From NCBI GenBank assembly GCA_041441555.1, contig JASDSW010000087.1, positions 1 to 44,177 of the forward strand: a DNA stretch of 44,177 nucleotides, given 5' to 3'. The stretch is from Pseudaeromonas sp041441555 (lineage in GTDB: Bacteria > Pseudomonadota > Gammaproteobacteria > Enterobacterales > Aeromonadaceae). Below the pieces are notes generated by a model. That model searched no databases, was not told the origin of the DNA, and was given only the letters and a program-made list of their open reading frames with translations. Made by a program: the position numbers and the translations under genes. Below, one piece after another: positions 16,408 through 24,620 of this stretch; the first letter of the stretch is position 1; each line of letters starts with the position of its first letter.

Positions 16408-16437
16408 AGTAAAACGATAAAGCCGGAAGTTTGTCAA
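16408..16437 (-). promoter_or_regulatory. Candidate trp operon promoter
   Basis: On the minus strand a perfect TTGACA (16432-16437) is followed after 18 bases by TTTACT (16408-16413), close to the TTAACT of the E. coli trp promoter as I recall it. It lies about 60 bases upstream of trpL. I do not see the symmetrical CTAG-type TrpR operator, so repression by TrpR cannot be claimed from sequence. Confidence 0.6.
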
Positions 16438-16460
16438 GTTTCTTTTGTGGTGGAACTCTG

Positions 16461-17327
16461 ATGCGTGTCGATCTGCATAGTCATTCAACGGCCTCCGATG
16501 GACGCCTGACGCCGGCCGAACTGGTACGTCGCGCCGTGGCCCAACGCGTCGATGTTCTGGCGCTGACCGACCACGATACCGTGGCCGGGCTTGGCGAGGC
16601 CGAAGCCACCATTGCAGCAGAAAATCTTCCCGTGCAGCTCATTCACGGGATAGAACTGTCAACCAGTTGGGATGCGCTAGAGATCCATGTGGTTGGTCTG
16701 CATATCAATGCAGAGTCGACTGAACTGATGGCGGCCATTGCCAGCCAGGAGGAAGCTCGGGTGGCGCGCGGTATCGAGATGGGACGGCGGCTGGCCAAGC
16801 AGCGGATCGACGGCGCCTATGAAGGGGCTCTGGCGTTGGCTAATGGCGCCAGTTTGACCCGCGCCCATTTTGCCCGCTATCTGCTGGAGGCGGGCCACTG
16901 CGCCAGTCTGCAGAAGGCGTTTGACCATTACATCGGTCGCGGCGGCAAGGCCTATGTGCCACATCAGTGGATGTCGATTGCCGAAGCAGTACAAGTTATT
17001 CATGCATCTGGGGGTTTGGCTGTACTTGCCCATCCCGGACGCTATAAACTTTCTACCAAGTGGCTCAAACGCCTGCTCCAGTTGTTCAAGGAAGCCGGTG
17101 GCGACGCCATGGAAGTCAGTTTGCCCCAGCAGAGCCCCCAGGAGCGGGCCAATCTGGGACTCTGGTGTCGTGAACATCAGCTGCTTGCGTCGGTGGGATC
17201 CGATTTCCACGCCCCGACCTCGTGGCAGGAGCTGGGACGCAATCTCTGGCTGCCCAAGGATGTCACCCCAGTCTGGCATGCATTTATTGACTCTGATGAG
17301 TCTGAAACATTCCGGGAGGAATTATGA
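16461..17327 (+). CDS. rnm: PHP-domain 5'-3' exoribonuclease (RNase AM) / 3',5'-nucleotide phosphatase
   Basis: This protein (YciV/TrpH, 288 residues) is a metal-dependent PHP phosphoesterase. In E. coli it trims the 5' ends of ribosomal RNAs and hydrolyses 3',5'-nucleoside bisphosphates. Metal-binding motifs are visible: DLHSHSTASDGRLTP at the N terminus, LTDHDTVAG near residue 37, HGIELSTSW, AHPGRYKLS and GSDFHAPTSW near the C terminus. I chose the ATG at 16461 because translation upstream of it has no conserved sequence. The gene diverges from the trp operon, its usual neighbour in enterobacteria. Its last bases overlap the start of yciO in ATGA. Confidence 0.93.
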   Translation: MRVDLHSHSTASDGRLTPAELVRRAVAQRVDVLALTDHDTVAGLGEAEATIAAENLPVQLIHGIELSTSWDALEIHVVGLHINAESTELMAAIASQEEARVARGIEMGRRLAKQRIDGAYEGALALANGASLTRAHFARYLLEAGHCASLQKAFDHYIGRGGKAYVPHQWMSIAEAVQVIHASGGLAVLAHPGRYKLSTKWLKRLLQLFKEAGGDAMEVSLPQQSPQERANLGLWCREHQLLASVGSDFHAPTSWQELGRNLWLPKDVTPVWHAFIDSDESETFREEL

Positions 17328-17944
17328 GCCAGTTTTATGCCATTCATCCTGAAAATCCGCAGGCGCGGCTGATTTCCCAGGCCGTTGCCCAGATCCGCGA
17401 TGGCGGCGTCGTCATCTATCCGACCGACTCCGGCTATGCCTTGGGTTGTCTGCTGGAGAACAAGACCGCGCTGGAGCGCATCTGCCGCATTCGGCAGATC
17501 GATAGCAGCCACAACTTCACCCTGGTCTGCCGGGATCTCTCCGAGCTGTCGCTGTATGCCCGGGTCGAGAATCAGGCCTTTCGCCTGATCAAGAACAATA
17601 CCCCGGGCCCCTACACTTTCATCTTCAAGGCGACCAAGGAAGTTCCTCGTCGTCTGATGAACGAGAAGAAGAAGACCATCGGCATCCGGGTGCCGCAGAA
17701 CCCCATCGCGCAGGCGCTGCTGGGCGAGCTGGGGGAACCGCTGATGTCCACCTCGCTCATCCTGCCAGGCTCCGAGGTCGCTGAATCGGATCCTTATGAG
17801 ATCCGCGATCGCCTCGGTCAGGTGGTGGATCTCATCATCGACGGTGGTTATCTCGGCGAGCAACCGACCACGGTCGTCGATTTCTCGGCCGACAACCCGG
17901 AAGTGGTGCGCTATGGCGCGGGTGATCCGGCACCGTTCGAATAA
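17324..17944 (+). CDS. yciO: YciO, Sua5/YrdC/YciO family protein
   Basis: YciO (206 residues) belongs to the Sua5/YrdC double-stranded-RNA-binding fold, whose best-known members make threonylcarbamoyl-AMP for tRNA t6A. YciO itself is a paralogue, and its activity in that reaction is reported as weak or uncertain. Motifs include GGVVIYPTDSGYALGC near residue 28, FTLVCRDLSELS, KNNTPGPYTFIFKAT and GIRVPQNPIAQALL, then STSLILPG. GGGAGGAATT precedes the ATG, which overlaps the rnm stop codon. Downstream (17956-17999) lie two short hairpins without T runs before rluB. Confidence 0.93.
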   Translation: MSQFYAIHPENPQARLISQAVAQIRDGGVVIYPTDSGYALGCLLENKTALERICRIRQIDSSHNFTLVCRDLSELSLYARVENQAFRLIKNNTPGPYTFIFKATKEVPRRLMNEKKKTIGIRVPQNPIAQALLGELGEPLMSTSLILPGSEVAESDPYEIRDRLGQVVDLIIDGGYLGEQPTTVVDFSADNPEVVRYGAGDPAPFE

Positions 17945-18055
17945 ACAAGATTTTTCATCGCCGAGAGGGCGATGAGCCCCCAGTAGGAGTGAATACTCCG
18001 CGAAGTGGCCGGGACAGGGAGGTTCGGGCGACTTCACTCACGAGAGATGAACAGC

Positions 18056-19078
18056 ATGAGTGATGAAAAGTTACAGAAAGTGTTGGCGCGGGCCGGTATG
18101 GGCTCTCGGCGCGAGATGGAAGCACTGATCAGTGAAGGACGGGTCAGTGTCGACGGCAAGACGGCGACCTTAGGTGATCGCGTCGGTCCCAATGTGGTGA
18201 TCCGCATCGACGGTCACACCATCACGGCCAAGCCGGCTGAAGAGGTGGTCTGTCGGGTGCTGGCCTACCACAAGCCCGATGGCGAGATGTGTACCCGCAA
18301 GGATCCGGAAGGTCGGCCGACGGTGTTTGATCGCCTGCCGCGTATTCAGGATGCGCGCTGGGTGGCGGTAGGGCGTCTGGACGTCAACACCTCGGGGCTG
18401 CTGCTGTTTACCACCGATGGTGAGCTGGCCAACCGCCTGATGCACCCGCGTCACGAAGTGGATCGGGAGTACGCGGTGCGTGTGTTTGGCGAGGTGGATG
18501 ATGCCATGCTGCGTCGTCTGCGGACCGGGGTACAACTCGAAGATGGCCCGGCCAAGTTTGACGAGATCACCCGCGCCGGCGGCGAAGGGTTGAACAACTG
18601 GTTCAACGTGACCCTCAAGGAGGGGCGTAACCGTGAGGTGCGCCGCCTGTGGGAAACCCAGGAGGTGCAGGTCAGCCGTCTGATCCGCGTCCGTTATGGT
18701 GACATCAAGCTGGAGAAGAGCATCCCGCGCGGTGGCTGGATGGAGCTGCCGCTCGACAAGGTCAACTACCTGCGGGAGCTGGTGGGCTTGCCGCCGGAGA
18801 CGCGCAGCAAGGTGCTGGTGGATGACAAGCGCAGCCAGTTCAAGCAGAACGCGCAGATCCGCCGCGCCGTGCGCAAGCACCGCGAGATGCAGCATACCGA
18901 GAATCGTCAGGCCCATCCGGAGCGTAACTATGGCGGCGCCTCTGAGCCGTTGAGCGCCTCTCCTGCGGCCAAGAACCGGAAGCCGACCCGCTCACAGGCG
19001 CCTCGCAGTCGTCTGGGCACCAGCGATGCCCCGCGCGGCGCTGAGCGTCGACCGGCGGCGCGCAAGCCGCGCGGTTAA
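18056..19078 (+). CDS. rluB: 23S rRNA pseudouridine(2605) synthase
   Basis: RluB isomerises U2605 in domain V of 23S rRNA. Of its 340 residues, the first ~55 form an S4 RNA-binding domain (EKLQKVLARAGMGSRREME). The RsuA-type catalytic domain follows, with the nucleophilic Asp109 in VGRLDVNTSGLLLFTTDG and the block LKEGRNREVRRLWE. I chose the ATG at 18056, with GAGAG nine bases upstream, because MSDEKLQKV aligns with the family N terminus. An ATG at 18047 is possible. After about residue 255 comes a highly basic, disordered tail (many Arg, Lys, Pro, Ser) ending in RRPAARKPRG, probably an added rRNA contact. Confidence 0.95.
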   Translation: MSDEKLQKVLARAGMGSRREMEALISEGRVSVDGKTATLGDRVGPNVVIRIDGHTITAKPAEEVVCRVLAYHKPDGEMCTRKDPEGRPTVFDRLPRIQDARWVAVGRLDVNTSGLLLFTTDGELANRLMHPRHEVDREYAVRVFGEVDDAMLRRLRTGVQLEDGPAKFDEITRAGGEGLNNWFNVTLKEGRNREVRRLWETQEVQVSRLIRVRYGDIKLEKSIPRGGWMELPLDKVNYLRELVGLPPETRSKVLVDDKRSQFKQNAQIRRAVRKHREMQHTENRQAHPERNYGGASEPLSASPAAKNRKPTRSQAPRSRLGTSDAPRGAERRPAARKPRG

Positions 19079-19089
19079 GGAGTGGCCGC

Positions 19090-19809
19090 ATGAATAGCCC
19101 TCAACAGCCGCTCGCCGTGCCGAGCAAGGCGGTGGTGGTGTTTAGTGGTGGTCAGGACAGCACCACCTGCCTGATCCAGGCGCTGGCGCAGTACGACGAG
19201 GTGCATGCGATCACCTTCAACTATGGTCAGCGCCATAGCCAGGAGATTGCGGTGGCCCAGACCATCGCGGCCGAGTTGGGCGTCACCGCGCATAAGGTGC
19301 TGGATCTGGCCCTGCTCAACGAGCTGGCCATCTCCTCGCTGACCCGGGATGCGATCCCGGTCAGCACCCAGTTGCAGGAGAATGGCCTGCCGAACACCTT
19401 CGTGCCGGGGCGCAATATCCTGTTCCTGACCCTGGCGGCCGTCTATGCCTATCAGGTGGGGGCCGAGGTGGTGATCACCGGGGTCTGCGAAACCGACTTC
19501 TCCGGCTATCCGGATTGCCGCGATGAGTTCGTCAAGGCACTCAATCGGGCGCTCTGTCTGGGGCTGGAGAAGCCACTGCGTCTGGTGACGCCCCTGATGT
19601 GGCTGAACAAGGCCCAGACCTGGGCCCTGGCCGATCGCCATGGCCGCCTGGACTATGTGCGCGAGCGGACCCTCACCTGCTACAACGGTGTGGTGGGTGA
19701 TGGCTGTGGCAGTTGTCCGGCCTGTCTGCTGCGCCAGCGTGGCTTAGCGGAGTATCTGGCCGATCGCGAGACCATTCTGCGCCAGTTAGACGACAAGTTG
19801 CCTGCCTGA
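19090..19809 (+). CDS. queC: 7-cyano-7-deazaguanine synthase
   Basis: QueC turns 7-carboxy-7-deazaguanine and ammonia into preQ0 with ATP, a step of queuosine synthesis. The 239 residues carry the PP-loop VVVFSGGQDSTTCL near residue 15, the conserved FNYGQRHSQEI and VITGVCETDFSGYPDCRDEF. The zinc cluster is CGSCPACLLR, with the preceding Cys in GDGC. AAGGAG stands seven bases before the ATG. It lies 11 bases after rluB, suggesting a shared transcript of two RNA-modification genes. Its first ~13 residues (NSPQQPLAVPSK) are a non-conserved extension. Confidence 0.96.
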   Translation: MNSPQQPLAVPSKAVVVFSGGQDSTTCLIQALAQYDEVHAITFNYGQRHSQEIAVAQTIAAELGVTAHKVLDLALLNELAISSLTRDAIPVSTQLQENGLPNTFVPGRNILFLTLAAVYAYQVGAEVVITGVCETDFSGYPDCRDEFVKALNRALCLGLEKPLRLVTPLMWLNKAQTWALADRHGRLDYVRERTLTCYNGVVGDGCGSCPACLLRQRGLAEYLADRETILRQLDDKLPA

Positions 19810-19850
19810 TTGTCGTCGTGCCGCGACCGGTTGCGGCCCATCACTTGACC

Positions 19851-19887
19851 AAAAACACCGCTGCACATACTCTGTGGCGGTGTTTTT
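19851..19887. terminator. Bidirectional terminator after queC
   Basis: AAAAACACCGC pairs with GCGGTGTTTTT across a 15-base loop, with five A on one side and five T on the other. It closes the rluB-queC transcript and stands just before the small ORF at 19904. Confidence 0.8.
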
Positions 19888-19903
19888 ATCTGATGAGGCC
19901 ATT

Positions 19904-20005
19904 ATGAACAGCGACAGTAGTCCTTCGTGCTACTCCATTTTCTCTCTTCCTGCCGTGCTCCGCTCTTCGCTCCTTCGTCTGTTTTGTTCACCTCTGCTGC
20001 TTTGA
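19904..20005 (+). CDS. Candidate 33-codon leader ORF upstream of the TerC-family gene
   Basis: ATG at 19904 has GAGG five bases upstream and runs 33 codons to a TGA at 20003-20005. The product starts MNSDSSPSCYSIFS and is rich in Ser and Leu, ending in CSPLLL. Thirteen codons are Ser or Leu of several synonymous types. It ends 59 bases before the start of the TerC/CBS gene. Nothing recognisable is encoded. It could be a regulatory uORF or membrane mini-protein, or it may be chance. Only the good ribosome binding site and the position support it. Confidence 0.35.
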   Translation: MNSDSSPSCYSIFSLPAVLRSSLLRLFCSPLLL

Positions 20006-20064
20006 ATTGGCACGAACGCCATGAATTTCTGTGTATTTATTTTTGATATTGCTGTGGAGCCGTG

Positions 20065-21636
20065 ATGTTTGATCTGGTCTGGATGTTGGAGCCAACCGCC
20101 TGGTTGGGACTGTTGACCCTGGTGGTCCTTGAGATCGTGCTGGGGATCGATAACCTGCTGTTCATCGCCATTTTGGCGGAAAAATTGCCGCCCGAACTTC
20201 GGGATCGGGCGCGGCGCATGGGGCTGGCGTTGGCCCTGCTGATGCGGATGTTGCTGCTGGTCAGCATCTCTTGGCTGGCGACGCTGACCAACCCCATGGT
20301 GCATCTGTTTGGTCATGGCTTCTCCGGGCGGGATCTGATCTTGCTCATCGGCGGTCTGTTCCTGTTGTTCAAGGCGACCCGTGAACTGCATGGCCGATTG
20401 GAAGGCGAGATGGAGGGCGAGGGCGGCAGCAAGGTCTATGCCGCCTTCTGGACTGTGGTGGCGCAGATTGTGGTGTTGGATGCGGTCTTCTCGCTGGATG
20501 CGGTGATCACCGCCGTCGGCATGGCCGAACACCTGTCGGTGATGATGCTGGCGGTGGCCATCGCCATCGGCATCATGATGTGGGCCAGCAAGCCGTTGAC
20601 CGCGTTCGTCAACCGCCACCCAACCCTGGTGATCCTCTGTCTGGGCTTCCTGCTGATGATAGGTTTCAGCCTGGTGGCCGAGGGCTTCGGCTTCCACATT
20701 CCCAAGGGCTATCTATATGCCGCCATCGGCTTCTCCATCCTCATTGAGCTGTTCAACCAGGTGGCGCGCTCCAATCAGACCAAGTTATTGACGGGCAAAT
20801 TGCGCCGCCGCGAACGCACCGCCGAGTTGGTGATGCGACTGCTGGGCGATAGCAAGCAGCCAGACAGTGCCAGCTTCCAGGAATCGCTGCTGCCGAGTGC
20901 CGATGAGAGTATGTTCGCCGACGAGGAGAAGGAGATGATCTCACGGGTGCTGCAGCTCTCCTCGTTGCCGGTGCGGGCCGTAATGACGGTGCGGCGTGAT
21001 GTCGAGATGATCGACTTGGCGGACTCGCAAAGTCTGATCCTGCAACGGCTGGCCGAGACTCCCCACTCCCGTCTGGTGGTGATCCGTGATGGTCACAAGG
21101 ATCAGCCGCTGGGCATCATTCGCAAACGCGATGTGTTGGCCCGTCTGCTGAGCCAACAAGAGCTCCAACTCGAGCAGTTGGTGCAGCAACCGCTCTGTTT
21201 GCCCGAGACCATCAGCGTCCTGAGTGCGCTCGAGCAGTTCCGTCTGGCCAAGAATTATCTGGCCTTCGTGCTGGATGAGTTTGGTAACTTTGAGGGCATT
21301 GCCTCGATCCGCGATATCATGGAGGAGATCGCTGGCAAGTTGCCGGAGAGTGGCGAGGAGGAAGAAGACTTCGTCGAGCTGGGTCCGGACAGTTATCATG
21401 TCAGCGGTGATAGTCTGCTGCAGGATCTGCAGCGCCGCATCGGCTTTCCTGCGCCCGCCACCGCCCACTACCATACCCTAGCCGGTTGGTTGATGGACTG
21501 GTTGCAACGTCTGCCTGAGGTGGACGAGGTGCTGGAGCTCGACGGCTGGCGCATTACCGTGGTGGCGGTTCGCTCGCACCGGATTGAAACGCTCTGGCTG
21601 ACCCGGCAGGATAGTCAGCAGGCCGGCGCCGAGTAG
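20065..21636 (+). CDS. TerC family membrane protein with CBS pair and CorC/HlyC domain (YoaE-like)
   Basis: A 523-residue inner-membrane protein. Residues 1 to about 235 form the TerC domain of seven hydrophobic helices, with the intramembrane acidic motifs LEIVLGIDNLLFIAI and LDAVFSLDAVITAVG. Two CBS domains follow (from about 295 to 430, including VRAVMTVRRDVEMID and GIIRKRDVLARLL). The end is a CorC/HlyC domain (from about 440, DSYHVSGDSLLQDL and GWLMDWLQRLPEVDE). Relatives are linked to metal-ion export, notably manganese and tellurite, but the substrate here is unknown. GGAG five bases before the ATG at 20065 decides the start over a GTG three bases earlier. Confidence 0.92.
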   Translation: MFDLVWMLEPTAWLGLLTLVVLEIVLGIDNLLFIAILAEKLPPELRDRARRMGLALALLMRMLLLVSISWLATLTNPMVHLFGHGFSGRDLILLIGGLFLLFKATRELHGRLEGEMEGEGGSKVYAAFWTVVAQIVVLDAVFSLDAVITAVGMAEHLSVMMLAVAIAIGIMMWASKPLTAFVNRHPTLVILCLGFLLMIGFSLVAEGFGFHIPKGYLYAAIGFSILIELFNQVARSNQTKLLTGKLRRRERTAELVMRLLGDSKQPDSASFQESLLPSADESMFADEEKEMISRVLQLSSLPVRAVMTVRRDVEMIDLADSQSLILQRLAETPHSRLVVIRDGHKDQPLGIIRKRDVLARLLSQQELQLEQLVQQPLCLPETISVLSALEQFRLAKNYLAFVLDEFGNFEGIASIRDIMEEIAGKLPESGEEEEDFVELGPDSYHVSGDSLLQDLQRRIGFPAPATAHYHTLAGWLMDWLQRLPEVDEVLELDGWRITVVAVRSHRIETLWLTRQDSQQAGAE

Positions 21637-21667
21637 TCGCTTCGGCCGGTACAGTGTTTGGTAGCAG

Positions 21668-21690
21668 AGGCCCCATCGGGGCCTTTATTT
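21668..21690 (+). terminator. Intrinsic terminator after the TerC-family gene
   Basis: AGGCCCC pairs with GGGGCCT around a three-base loop, followed by TTATTT. Confidence 0.85.
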
Positions 21691-21753
21691 CGCATGGCTT
21701 GACGACTGGTATCCAGGTTGACGTTAGGTCGATGCGCTCAACGAGGATGTTGA

Positions 21754-23496
21754 ATGAAGACAAGATGGCAAGCCTTCAGTAACGGCCACTGGCTGCAAGT
21801 GTGGGAGTTGCGCCAGCGTCGGGTTGAGGAGGCGGGATTGTGGGGCCCGATCAGCCTGTTGCTCTGTGGCATGGCACTGTTGCTGGGGATCCAGAACCCG
21901 CTGTTGTACGGCATGGCGCCCGGCTTCGACGCCTCGCTGTTCGCCGCCATGGGCAAGATGTGGGCCGATGGTGATGTCCTGTATCGGGACATGCTGGATA
22001 TCAAGGGACCGGTTATCTTCCTGCTCGACGCCATCGGTTACAAGCTCGGTGGTTTCCCGGGGATGGCCTTGCTGGAGACGGCCTTGCTGGCCTGGGGGCT
22101 GAATAACAGTTACCGCGCCCTGGCCCTGCTGGAGATAGCACCGCTGGCACGGCTGGCCGCCTTGCTGGGGGTGGTCAGCCTGTGTGGCTATCGCTACTAC
22201 TACGGCAACATGACCGAGGATTACACCCTCTGCCTGGCATTGATTGCTCAGTTGCCGTTTGTGCGGATGTTGGTGGCGGGACGCTTCAGCTGGCGCCAGG
22301 CTTGGCTGCCGGCCCTGACCTTCGGCCTGATCGCCATGATGCGGCTGAACAACGGCGCCTTCTGGGGTGCCTGGTACGCCACCTTGTTCCTCGGCTGGTG
22401 CTGGCAGGGGCGCTGGCTGGACGGAGCCAAGCTGTTTGTCTCGGCCCTGCTGGGTCTGGCCGTGGTGGCCGGCCCACTGCTCGGATACTTCTGGCAGCAA
22501 GGGGTGCTCGAGAGCTTCTGGTACTACTCGTTTGCCATCTTCATGGGGCAGAGTTACGGCTCCGGTTTCTCTCCCCTGGTGGGGAGCGTCGGTCTGCTGC
22601 GCACCGGTCTCATCCTGCTGTTGCCGATGGCCCTGTATGTGCTGCATCGCTGGCATCACGACGAGCCGCGACAAAGCCCGGCCGTCGGACGCTCTTTGGT
22701 GGCGGTGATGCTGTTCGGTGCCCTGTTCGGGGTGATTGCCAACTCGGTCTCCGGCCACATCTTCGATCACTATGATCAGCTCTACCTGGCCTTTATTCCG
22801 CTGCCGCTGGCACTCGTCATCGAAGCGGTGCGACGGCAGTGGGGAGAGTGCAATCCGTTCGTCACCTTGGGCTGCATGACGCTGGTGGGCTGGGGTGTCT
22901 ACCTGGTGGTGCCTCATCTCCTGTTCACCTGGACCCGTTTCGAGTGGCCCATGGCGCAGGTGGCTCGGGTGCTGGCGGTCAGTCTGGGCGTGGCACTGCT
23001 GATCGCGCTGGGTGTGGCCGCTCTGGTGCGCGGTGCGACCGGACGCCGTTGGCTGACGCGGCTGGTGGCGATCGGCTTCTGGCTGGCGCCGCTGGCGCTG
23101 CTGGGTTATTCCGCAGTGATCGGCACTCATACCGGGCGCCCCTTCGGCGAGTCGGGGCGTCAGCAGATCGCTCAGATCCGCGCCGAGACTACCCCCGATG
23201 AGCGGATCTGGGTCGATGGCACCATGCCGCAGTTTTATGTCTGGACCGATCGCAAGGCGGCCTCGGCCTACCTGTTCTTCGATAACGTGCATCCACCGTT
23301 CGATGTGAAGGCGCGGGTGCTGGAGGATATCCAACGGGTGCAGCCGACCTTCATCGTCATCCGCAAGAAGCGTCTGGAGCAGTATAAGGCGGATGCCGCC
23401 AGCTTCCCGCCGTCGCAACAGGCCTTCTACCGCTACGTGTTTGCCCACTATCAGCAGGTGCAACCGGGCCTCTTCAAGCGCCAAGCAACGCGCTGA
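21754..23496 (+). CDS. GT-C fold (GT39/ArnT-like) integral-membrane glycosyltransferase
   Basis: A 580-residue inner-membrane protein with about ten hydrophobic helices. The first periplasmic loop after helix 1 reads GFDASLFAAMGKMWADGD followed by VLYRDMLDIKGPVIFLLDAIG. This matches the pattern of lipid-linked-sugar transferases of the GT39/ArnT/PMT type, where the acidic residue is the catalytic base, and the D-x-KGP motif is also typical. The C-terminal ~100 residues form a soluble periplasmic domain (IWVDGTMPQFYVWTD, ASAYLFFDNVHPP). Acceptor and sugar are unknown. GAGG lies 11 bases before the ATG at 21754. It is bounded by terminators on both sides, so it is probably an independent transcript. 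No polysaccharide cluster is next to it. Confidence 0.82.
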   Translation: MKTRWQAFSNGHWLQVWELRQRRVEEAGLWGPISLLLCGMALLLGIQNPLLYGMAPGFDASLFAAMGKMWADGDVLYRDMLDIKGPVIFLLDAIGYKLGGFPGMALLETALLAWGLNNSYRALALLEIAPLARLAALLGVVSLCGYRYYYGNMTEDYTLCLALIAQLPFVRMLVAGRFSWRQAWLPALTFGLIAMMRLNNGAFWGAWYATLFLGWCWQGRWLDGAKLFVSALLGLAVVAGPLLGYFWQQGVLESFWYYSFAIFMGQSYGSGFSPLVGSVGLLRTGLILLLPMALYVLHRWHHDEPRQSPAVGRSLVAVMLFGALFGVIANSVSGHIFDHYDQLYLAFIPLPLALVIEAVRRQWGECNPFVTLGCMTLVGWGVYLVVPHLLFTWTRFEWPMAQVARVLAVSLGVALLIALGVAALVRGATGRRWLTRLVAIGFWLAPLALLGYSAVIGTHTGRPFGESGRQQIAQIRAETTPDERIWVDGTMPQFYVWTDRKAASAYLFFDNVHPPFDVKARVLEDIQRVQPTFIVIRKKRLEQYKADAASFPPSQQAFYRYVFAHYQQVQPGLFKRQATR

Positions 23497-23573
23497 AGAG
23501 AGACTCAGGAGCCGAGTACGGCTCCTGGGTTTTCAGCCGCATCTAGCAGGTATAAAAGCAGTTAGCCGCTATA

Positions 23574-23602
23574 AAAAAAGTCCGCTTCAAGCGGACTTTT
23601 TT
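23574..23602. terminator. Strong bidirectional terminator
   Basis: AAAAAAGTCCGCTT pairs with AAGCGGACTTTTTT. It separates the convergent glycosyltransferase gene and the minus-strand ATP-grasp operon. Confidence 0.92.
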
Positions 23603-23641
23603 ATGAGGGGCGAAGAGTGGCCGTTTCAGGAAACCTCTCGC

Positions 23642-24619
23642 TTAGGGCAGGGGCGGGGTATCGAAGATGCCGAAGTGTTCCATGGCAAAGGCGACCCGCT
23701 CTTCAACGCTCATCTTGACGTTACCGAGCTTCTCCACCATGCGCAGCCGTGGCAGCAAGCCAGCCGCATTGGCGATCTGGATGGAGAGACCTGGACGGGC
23801 GTTGAGTTCCAGCAGCATGGGACCGCGTTGCTTGTCGAGAACCATGTCGGTGCCGATGTAACCCAGACCGGACATCTCGTAGCAGGAGGCCGCCAGGTTC
23901 AGCAGTTTGAGCCAGTGCGGAACCTGCAGATCGAAGAGATCCTTGTTGGTGTCCGGATGGTAGCGCAGCGGCTGGTTGTACTGCACTCCGCGTACCGCGC
24001 GACCACTGCGCAAACAGATGCCGACCCCGACCGCCCCTTGGTGCAAGTTGGCCTTGCCATCGGAGGAGGCGGTAGACAGACGCATCATCGACATCACCGG
24101 GAAGCCCTTGAAGATGATGACGCGGGTATCGGGAACCCCTTCGAAGGAGTAGCCATCGAACACGTCGTCAAAATGGATCAAGTCCTCGACCATGACGAAG
24201 TCAGGTTTTCCGCCCAGGGAGAACAAACCGGCCAGGATGTTGGAGATATGACGCTCCAGATCCGCGACCGTTTCCCCCTTGCCATTGGGCTTGTAATAGA
24301 GACCGTTCTCCTGGCGCATGATGACCAGGATGCCCTTGCCGCCGGAGCCGCGCGCCGGCTTGATACAGAAGCCGGGCCAATCCTTGACCATGCCGGCAAT
24401 CTTGGTGACTTCGTGCTGGTGCTGAATGGTGCCGATCAATTTCGGCACCGTCACACCGGCTCCCACCGCGATATGCTTGGTCTTGAGCTTGTTATCCACC
24501 AGGGGATACAACTTCCGCGGATTGTAACGACCGATATAGTTCACATTGCGCTGGTTCATCCCCATGATGCCGAGGCTGCCCAGCTTGAACGGTGAGGTAT
24601 AACGTTCCCAGAACCACAT
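23642..24619 (-). CDS. RimK-like ATP-grasp ligase (alpha-L-glutamate ligase-like protein)
   Basis: The 325 residues form an ATP-grasp enzyme of the group often called alpha-L-glutamate ligase-like. The ATP-binding motif is FCIKPARGSGGKGILVI near residue 83. FVMVEDLIHFD, the hinge region, follows. Catalytic and metal-binding residues are in DMVLDKQRGPMLLELNARPGLSIQIAN (here in pieces). It should couple ATP hydrolysis to formation of an amide bond between a carboxylate and an amino acid, but neither partner is known. The frame begins at the second base after the stop codon of the upstream membrane gene, so the two are tightly coupled. It is the last gene of a three-gene envelope operon. Confidence 0.9.
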   Translation of the reverse strand: MWFWERYTSPFKLGSLGIMGMNQRNVNYIGRYNPRKLYPLVDNKLKTKHIAVGAGVTVPKLIGTIQHQHEVTKIAGMVKDWPGFCIKPARGSGGKGILVIMRQENGLYYKPNGKGETVADLERHISNILAGLFSLGGKPDFVMVEDLIHFDDVFDGYSFEGVPDTRVIIFKGFPVMSMMRLSTASSDGKANLHQGAVGVGICLRSGRAVRGVQYNQPLRYHPDTNKDLFDLQVPHWLKLLNLAASCYEMSGLGYIGTDMVLDKQRGPMLLELNARPGLSIQIANAAGLLPRLRMVEKLGNVKMSVEERVAFAMEHFGIFDTPPLP

Positions 24620-24620
24620 A

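Noticed and set aside
16351..16460. TrpR operator at the trp promoter
   Set aside because: No symmetrical CTAG-centred sequence is visible.
21724..23484. Open frame of 586 codons antisense to the glycosyltransferase gene
   Set aside because: It follows the GC-rich third positions of the sense gene, has low-complexity Gln/His/Arg-rich sequence and no recognisable domain. The sense frame has membrane helices and GT-C motifs.
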